This document shows positions 59,412 to 64,000 of a stretch of DNA of 64,000 nucleotides, one piece after another. Under the pieces are notes generated by a model that saw nothing but the letters and a program-made list of their open reading frames with translations, ran no database searches and was not told where the DNA came from. The translations under genes were made by a program, and so were the position numbers. Source of the stretch: Adenanthera pavonina (Eukaryota > Streptophyta > Magnoliopsida > Fabales > Fabaceae); the NCBI GenBank assembly GCA_026686845.1, contig JAIVEN010000021.1, forward strand, positions 12,666,001 to 12,730,000, in the 5' to 3' direction. Numbering within the stretch: the first letter of the stretch is position 1; every line of letters starts with the position of its first letter.

Positions 59412-62400
59412 TTACAGTTCATTGGGGTTTACCATCCCCAATTCTCTCCTTATTTTACAAAGTCTGTCTTCTGGCAGAGGTTTTGTGAGTATATCAGCAA
59501 ATTGATCCTCTGTTGGGATGTACTCCAATCTGACTTCTCCTTTCAGAACATGATCTCTTATGAAGTGATGCCTGACTTCAATATGCTTTGTTCTTGAGTG
59601 CATGACAGGATTCTTGGTGATATTTATGGCACTCTGGTTGTCACACATGATTGGTATCTCTTTTATTTTGATCTCAAGATCTTCAAGCTGCTGTTTCATC
59701 CAGATGACTTGGGCACAACAGCTTCCAGCTGCAACATACTCAGCTTCTGCAGTAGATAAGGCTACACTGTTTTGCTTTTTGCTGAACCATGAAACTAGGG
59801 ATCCTCCAAGGAACTGACATGTTCCACTTGTACTTTTTCTGTCAGTTTTAGATCCTGCAAAATCAGCATCAGTGTATCCTTTGAGGTCTTCTCCATTGCC
59901 TTTTGGATACCAAAGACCCATTTGTGATGTTCCAATAAGATATCTAAAAATTCTTTTCACAGCTGTTGCATGGGATTCTTTGGGGCATGATTGGAACCTT
60001 GCACACATGCAGACACTGAACATAATGTCAGGTCTGCTGGCAGTTAGGTACAGCAGAGATCCAATCATTCTCCTGTACTGAGTAATGTCAAACATCTTTC
60101 CATTCTCATCCATGTCTAGTTTGGTTGCAGTAGCCATAGGTGTTCCCATTGGCTTGGCATTCTCCATCCCAAACTTCTTTAGCAGCTCCTTCAGATACTT
60201 GGATTGACTGAGAAAGATGCCATCATCAAGCTGTCTGATTTGCAGTCCAAGGAAGAAGTTGAGTTCACCCATCATGGACATCTCGAATTCTCCCTGCATT
60301 AACTCAGAAAATTTCTTGCAAAGAGTTTCATTAGTAGCACCGAAAATAATATCATCAACATAGATTTGAACAATCAGTAAATCTTTATTCTCTTTCTTAG
60401 TGAATAAAGTTGTGTCAACTTTGCCTCTATTAAACCCTTGTTCAGTTAGAAAATTGCTCAACCTCTCATACCATGCTCTAGGGGCTTGTTTTAAACCATA
60501 AAGAGCCTTCTTCAGCTTGTAAACATGGTTTGGTTTAGTAGAATCTTCAAAACCAGGAGGTTGATCTACATAAACTTCTTCCATGATATATCCATTTAAA
60601 AAGGCACTCTTTACATCCATTTGATATAGTAAAATATTTTTCATGCATGCATATGCTAGCAGTATTCTTATAGCCTCTAGCCTAGCTACTGGTGCAAAGG
60701 TTTCTTCAAAATCAATACCTTCTTCCTGATTATACCCTTTAGCAACCAGTCTAGCCTTATTTCTTATTATTGTTCCAGATTCATCCAGTTTATTTCTGAA
60801 AACCCATTTGGTACCTATAACAGGATGATTTTTGGGCCTGGGAACTAAATTCCAAACATGATTTCTTTCAAACTGATTTAATTCATCTTGCATAGCTAAA
60901 ATCCAGTAATCATCAGTTAAGGCTTCCTCAGCACATTTAGGTTCAATTTGAGAAATAAAAGCGCAGTTGAGCATTTGATCCCTTAACTGTTTTCTGGTTT
61001 TAACTTTCTCTTGAACATTCCCTATTACTTGATCAACAGGGTGATTCCTTTGATATCTCCAAGCTCTAGGGAGTTCTTGAGTTGTTTCTTCAATATTTTC
61101 TTCATTAAACTCTTGCTCCTGGATATCTTCCTCTATATCAATAGATTCAGATATCTTTGGAGGTTTAGTTTTACTTTTTTCAGAAATTCCCAGTTTTTCA
61201 AAATTGATAGTTAGATCATCTTCATGTTTTGACACAGCTTCATTTTCAATGAAAACTACATGCACTGATTCTTCTACTATATTTGATCTTTTATTATAAA
61301 CTCTATAAGCCTTACTCCTACTTGAATAGCCCAAGAATATACCTTCATCGGATTTGGCATCAAACTTACCCAGATTTTCTTTCCCATTGTTGTGAATGAA
61401 GCATTTGCACCCGAACACATGGAGGTGTGACAAATTTGGCTTTCTTCCTTTGTACAGCTCATAAGGGGTCTTCCCAAGGATTGGTCTGATGTAGGCTCTG
61501 TTTATGATGTAACTAGCTGTATTCACTGCATCAGCCCAGAACACTTGAGAGAGTTCCTTCTCATTTAGCATTGCTCTTGCCATTTCTCCAATGGTTCTGT
61601 TCTTCCTTTCCACCACTCCATTTTGTTGAGGAGTTCTTGGTGCTGAGAAGTTGTGGTCAATTCCATGCTCATTGCAGTACTCCAGGAAGTATGCATTTTC
61701 AAATTCTCCTCCATGGTCTGACCTGATAGACACAATAGAAATACCTTTCTCATTTTGCACTTTCTTAGCTAAGGTTACAAATGCATCAAAGGTATCACTT
61801 TTAGAGGAAAGAAACAATGTCCAAGTGAATCTAGAGTAATCATCTACAATTACAAGCACATACAGATTACCACCAAGACTTTTCACTCTAGATGGTCCAA
61901 TTAAGTCCATATGCAACAATTCAAGTGGTCTTGTTGTTGTTATTACATTTTTAGATTTGAAGGATGCTTTGGTTTGTTTTCCTCTTAGGCATGCATCACA
62001 TTCTTTATCCTTTTCAAAAGATATTTTAGGAAGACCAGTTACTAGCTCATTTTTAATCAATTTAGACAATTGATTCATGTTGACATGAGCTAATCTCCTA
62101 TGCCATAGCCAACTGTCATTATTCTGACTAATCAAACATACAGAATCCAAGGGAGGAAGTTCATCAAGGTCAATAGTGTAACAGTTACCATCCCTTTGAG
62201 CTTTGAGAATTACTTTGTGATCACTTTTTCTGATGACCAGGCAAAACTTTGAGTCAAACAGCACCCAGTTTCCTTTGTCACAAGTCTGACTCACGCTTAG
62301 CAAGTTGTGGTTGAGGCCAATCACAAACAGCACCTCTTCAATGGATGTTTCTGGATTTTTGCCCACAATTCCAATACCAGTGATTTTGCCATATTGGTCA

Positions 62401-62534
62401 CCTCCAAAGGTCACCTTTCCTCCTTTCTTGTCTCTAAGGGTGATGAACTTCTCCTTATCACCAGTCATGTGACTTGAGCAGGCACTGTCTATATACCATT
62501 TGTTGCTTTTCTTAGCTTTGAGACAGACCTGCAA
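59412..62534 (-). CDS. pol: Pol polyprotein of copy B (protease, integrase, RT, RNase H), intact
   Basis: An uninterrupted frame of 1,040 codons. Domains in order: aspartic protease with DSACSSHMTG near residue 17; GAG-pre-integrase HHCC zinc site (WHRRLAH ... CDACLRG) near 145-190; integrase core with MDLIGP, SDHGGEF and NGVVERKN giving the D,D-35-E triad (about 210-330); reverse transcriptase with ARLVAKGYNQ, QMDVKSAFLNG, KALYGLKQAPRAWYE and YVDDIIFGAT (about 570-800); RNase H with GYTDADFAG, DRKSTSG and STAEAEYVAAG (about 890-1010). Integrase before RT defines Ty1/copia. The frame has no ATG at its start: it opens just after a stop at 62558-62556 and sits in the -1 frame relative to gag, so expression as a Gag-Pol fusion would need recoding, or the offset is an ancestral lesion. 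Protein looks complete and catalytic residues are present. Confidence 0.93.
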   Translation of the reverse strand: MQVCLKAKKSNKWYIDSACSSHMTGDKEKFITLRDKKGGKVTFGGDQYGKITGIGIVGKNPETSIEEVLFVIGLNHNLLSVSQTCDKGNWVLFDSKFCLVIRKSDHKVILKAQRDGNCYTIDLDELPPLDSVCLISQNNDSWLWHRRLAHVNMNQLSKLIKNELVTGLPKISFEKDKECDACLRGKQTKASFKSKNVITTTRPLELLHMDLIGPSRVKSLGGNLYVLVIVDDYSRFTWTLFLSSKSDTFDAFVTLAKKVQNEKGISIVSIRSDHGGEFENAYFLEYCNEHGIDHNFSAPRTPQQNGVVERKNRTIGEMARAMLNEKELSQVFWADAVNTASYIINRAYIRPILGKTPYELYKGRKPNLSHLHVFGCKCFIHNNGKENLGKFDAKSDEGIFLGYSSRSKAYRVYNKRSNIVEESVHVVFIENEAVSKHEDDLTINFEKLGISEKSKTKPPKISESIDIEEDIQEQEFNEENIEETTQELPRAWRYQRNHPVDQVIGNVQEKVKTRKQLRDQMLNCAFISQIEPKCAEEALTDDYWILAMQDELNQFERNHVWNLVPRPKNHPVIGTKWVFRNKLDESGTIIRNKARLVAKGYNQEEGIDFEETFAPVARLEAIRILLAYACMKNILLYQMDVKSAFLNGYIMEEVYVDQPPGFEDSTKPNHVYKLKKALYGLKQAPRAWYERLSNFLTEQGFNRGKVDTTLFTKKENKDLLIVQIYVDDIIFGATNETLCKKFSELMQGEFEMSMMGELNFFLGLQIRQLDDGIFLSQSKYLKELLKKFGMENAKPMGTPMATATKLDMDENGKMFDITQYRRMIGSLLYLTASRPDIMFSVCMCARFQSCPKESHATAVKRIFRYLIGTSQMGLWYPKGNGEDLKGYTDADFAGSKTDRKSTSGTCQFLGGSLVSWFSKKQNSVALSTAEAEYVAAGSCCAQVIWMKQQLEDLEIKIKEIPIMCDNQSAINITKNPVMHSRTKHIEVRHHFIRDHVLKGEVRLEYIPTEDQFADILTKPLPEDRLCKIRRELGMVNPNEL

Positions 62535-62542
62535 AACAAAGT

Positions 62543-64000
62543 TTATGTTTTTCTTTTAGGTACCCAAATTTGCTTGGGTCCTTTTCGGTCAGTGAGTAAT
62601 TCCCTAGATGCAGAGGCAACTTTGGGAACCCATTCAGTTTTCCTGCCTAGCCCATTTTTCTTCAATGCACAAGAACTGGAAATATGTCCCTTTTTGTTAC
62701 AGAAATGACAGGTAATGAATGGACTGCTAGATTGAGTGGTAGGAAGAAAACAATGCAAATAATACTTCTGTTTAGCATGCCTGGGTTGATCATATGTTTC
62801 AATGTGAGGTGATGCATCATTTTCCTTTTTATTATTGTTAGCATGCACAAAATGTCTCATATACATATTCTGATTTTTCTTCCTGATCTTTTCCTTGACT
62901 GCACATGGATCATAGCCAAGACCAGCTTTTCCTTGTGATATTCTTTGGCTCCCCATCAAGGCAAACAACATATCTTTACCTCTAGTGAGCCTAGACATGC
63001 TTTTAACTAGATAATCATTAGTTTGCTTGAGTTCAGTGCATGAGGTGCAGCAGACAGATTCAGTCGGAGGTAAAGAGGCAATTTCAGAAACTATGCTTTG
63101 AGACTTCAGCTTAATTATCCTTTTCTTTGCTAGTTTTAGTTCTTTAGCAACTTTGATAAATTCATCATGAAGCTCATGAAATGCATCTAGTAATTCAGAA
63201 TAGGAAGGTTCAGATTCATATACCTCTTCTTCCTGATCACTGCTGTGTGAGGGTATGGCTTCTTCAGAAGCAAGTGCCATCAGACAAATGTTGGCAATCT
63301 CATCCTCATCTTCTTCTTCCTCATCTGAGCTGTTGCCCCATATAGATGAGATGTAGGCCTTCTTCTTCTTTCCCTTATCAGCAGCTTTCTTTTCCTTTTC
63401 TTGTTTCTTGAGGAATTGGGGGCAGTCCCACTTTATGTGTCCCTGCTTCTTGCATTCATAGCAAGTCACAGGTTCTTTTGTCTCTTTCTTGCTTTCTCCA
63501 GCTGCTCCTTTCTTGAAGAATCTCTTGTTTTTCTTCTTGCTGTAGAATCTTCTGAATTTTCTAACCATCATTGCCAGAGTTTCTTCATCCAGATCATCTC
63601 TTTCATCAGATTCTTCTTCCTTTTCATCAGCAGCTTTGAGGGCAAGGCCTTTCTTCTTCCTGTCCATCCCAGCTTCCTTGAGTGCTTTGATTTTTCCTTC
63701 ATATTCCTCAAGGCTGCCAAAGAGAGCTGTGACAGAAGTCATAGATTCTCCTCTGGCTTCTTCTATAGCTGTTACCTTGGGCTGCCATTCCAGAGGGAGA
63801 GCTCTGAGTATTTTTCTTACTTTCTCAGACTGAGTGTATTCCTTTCCCAGGCTTTTGAGTTGATTCACAATGAGGGTGAATCTCTTTTGTAGCTCCTTTA
63901 CAGTTTCTCCTTCAGCCATTCTAAAGCTCTCATACTCCCCAATGCACGTGTTCAGTCTGTTCTCCCTGACTCCAGATGTTCCTTCATGAGCAATCTGCAG
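62543..64000 (-). CDS. gag: Gag of copy B, 5' end beyond window
   Basis: Open for 485 codons from the window edge to TAA at 62545-62543. It begins within the copia Gag core (LQIAHEGTSGVRENRLN, ETVKELQKRFTLIVNQLK). A charged Lys/Glu-rich coiled segment follows, then knuckle CYECKKQGHIKWDC, an acidic stretch (SSDEEEEDEDE), a helical region (ELLDAFHELHDEFIKVAKELKLAKK) and a second knuckle CHFCNKKGHISSSC near the C-terminus. Two CCHC knuckles and a long acidic linker make it larger than the simplest copia Gags. It forms the RNA-binding particle shell. The last residues IWVPKRKT lead directly to the stop before pol. Confidence 0.9.
   Translation of the reverse strand: MQIAHEGTSGVRENRLNTCIGEYESFRMAEGETVKELQKRFTLIVNQLKSLGKEYTQSEKVRKILRALPLEWQPKVTAIEEARGESMTSVTALFGSLEEYEGKIKALKEAGMDRKKKGLALKAADEKEEESDERDDLDEETLAMMVRKFRRFYSKKKNKRFFKKGAAGESKKETKEPVTCYECKKQGHIKWDCPQFLKKQEKEKKAADKGKKKKAYISSIWGNSSDEEEEDEDEIANICLMALASEEAIPSHSSDQEEEVYESEPSYSELLDAFHELHDEFIKVAKELKLAKKRIIKLKSQSIVSEIASLPPTESVCCTSCTELKQTNDYLVKSMSRLTRGKDMLFALMGSQRISQGKAGLGYDPCAVKEKIRKKNQNMYMRHFVHANNNKKENDASPHIETYDQPRHAKQKYYLHCFLPTTQSSSPFITCHFCNKKGHISSSCALKKNGLGRKTEWVPKVASASRELLTDRKGPKQIWVPKRKT

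Larger units (their letters stand above)
54058..64000 (-). mobile_element. Ty1/copia (Sirevirus-like) retrotransposon, copy B, 5' end off window
   Basis: Reading from the window edge: gag (open at 64000), intact pol (62534-59412), spacer, ORF3 with stops, PPT (55993-56007), then the shared LTR (54058-55992). Its 5' LTR and PBS lie beyond the window. It is better preserved than copy A and is the likely template for judging where A is broken. Confidence 0.9.

Noticed and set aside
63401..63892. 163-codon plus-strand open frame
   Set aside because: Antisense shadow of gag; Ser/Phe-rich because the sense strand is Lys/Glu-rich.
1..64000. tRNA and rRNA genes
   Set aside because: I scanned for B-box and rRNA-like stretches; the only good B-box belongs to the SINE.

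Overview
This is nuclear DNA of a flowering plant, most likely a eudicot. It has intron-split genes with GT..AG borders, an AT-rich background, plant-type MITEs, a tRNA-like SINE, and Ty1/copia elements primed by initiator tRNA-Met. I cannot name the species. Only two host genes can be supported; the rest is intergenic DNA and transposable elements.

Left part (1-25 kb). A six-exon gene at 282-3973 (+) encodes a 313-residue BSD-domain protein. An eight-exon gene at 18283-21179 (+) encodes a 496-residue single-pass Golgi-type glycosyltransferase of the plant O-fucosyltransferase/GT106 superfamily. The AT-rich DNA between them holds a fold-back MITE (6743-7483), a MITE-like element split by a solo LTR with target duplication TAAGA (8308-9760), another MITE-like element (13052-13939), and microsatellites.

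Middle part (24.7-43.5 kb). This is a graveyard of insertions. It holds a LINE 3' fragment, a SINE with a 17-bp target duplication, a Stowaway-like MITE, and a 3.96-kb solo LTR with duplication CCCAA. A degenerate ~57-bp tandem array is split by a 2.9-kb LTR-like insertion. A related copy of that insertion is truncated at 42446, a pair of dispersed repeats lies 13 kb apart, and a copia solo LTR carries the duplication TATAG.

Right part (43.5-64 kb). Two large Ty1/copia retrotransposons lie on the minus strand in tandem and share one LTR: LTR(43535-45600), internal A, LTR(54058-55992), internal B, continuing past the window edge. Each encodes Gag with CCHC knuckles, Pol (protease, integrase, RT, RNase H) and a third ORF of about 720-730 codons between pol and the 3' LTR. 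Features expected of Sireviruses are present: large LTRs, an accessory ORF behind pol, repeated polypurine tracts, and arrays of a palindromic motif in LTR and non-coding DNA. Copy A is broken by nonsense and frameshift mutations; copy B has an intact pol and an open gag, but its ORF3 has stops. The array sits in a plus-oriented LTR of the same family, which itself sits in an older LTR-like element.

The most unusual structure is the copia LTR and pol-ORF3 spacer. Both are built from the palindrome AAATTCGAATTT alternating with TTCGTCTG, arranged in the LTR as exact 198-bp higher-order units whose number differs between LTRs.
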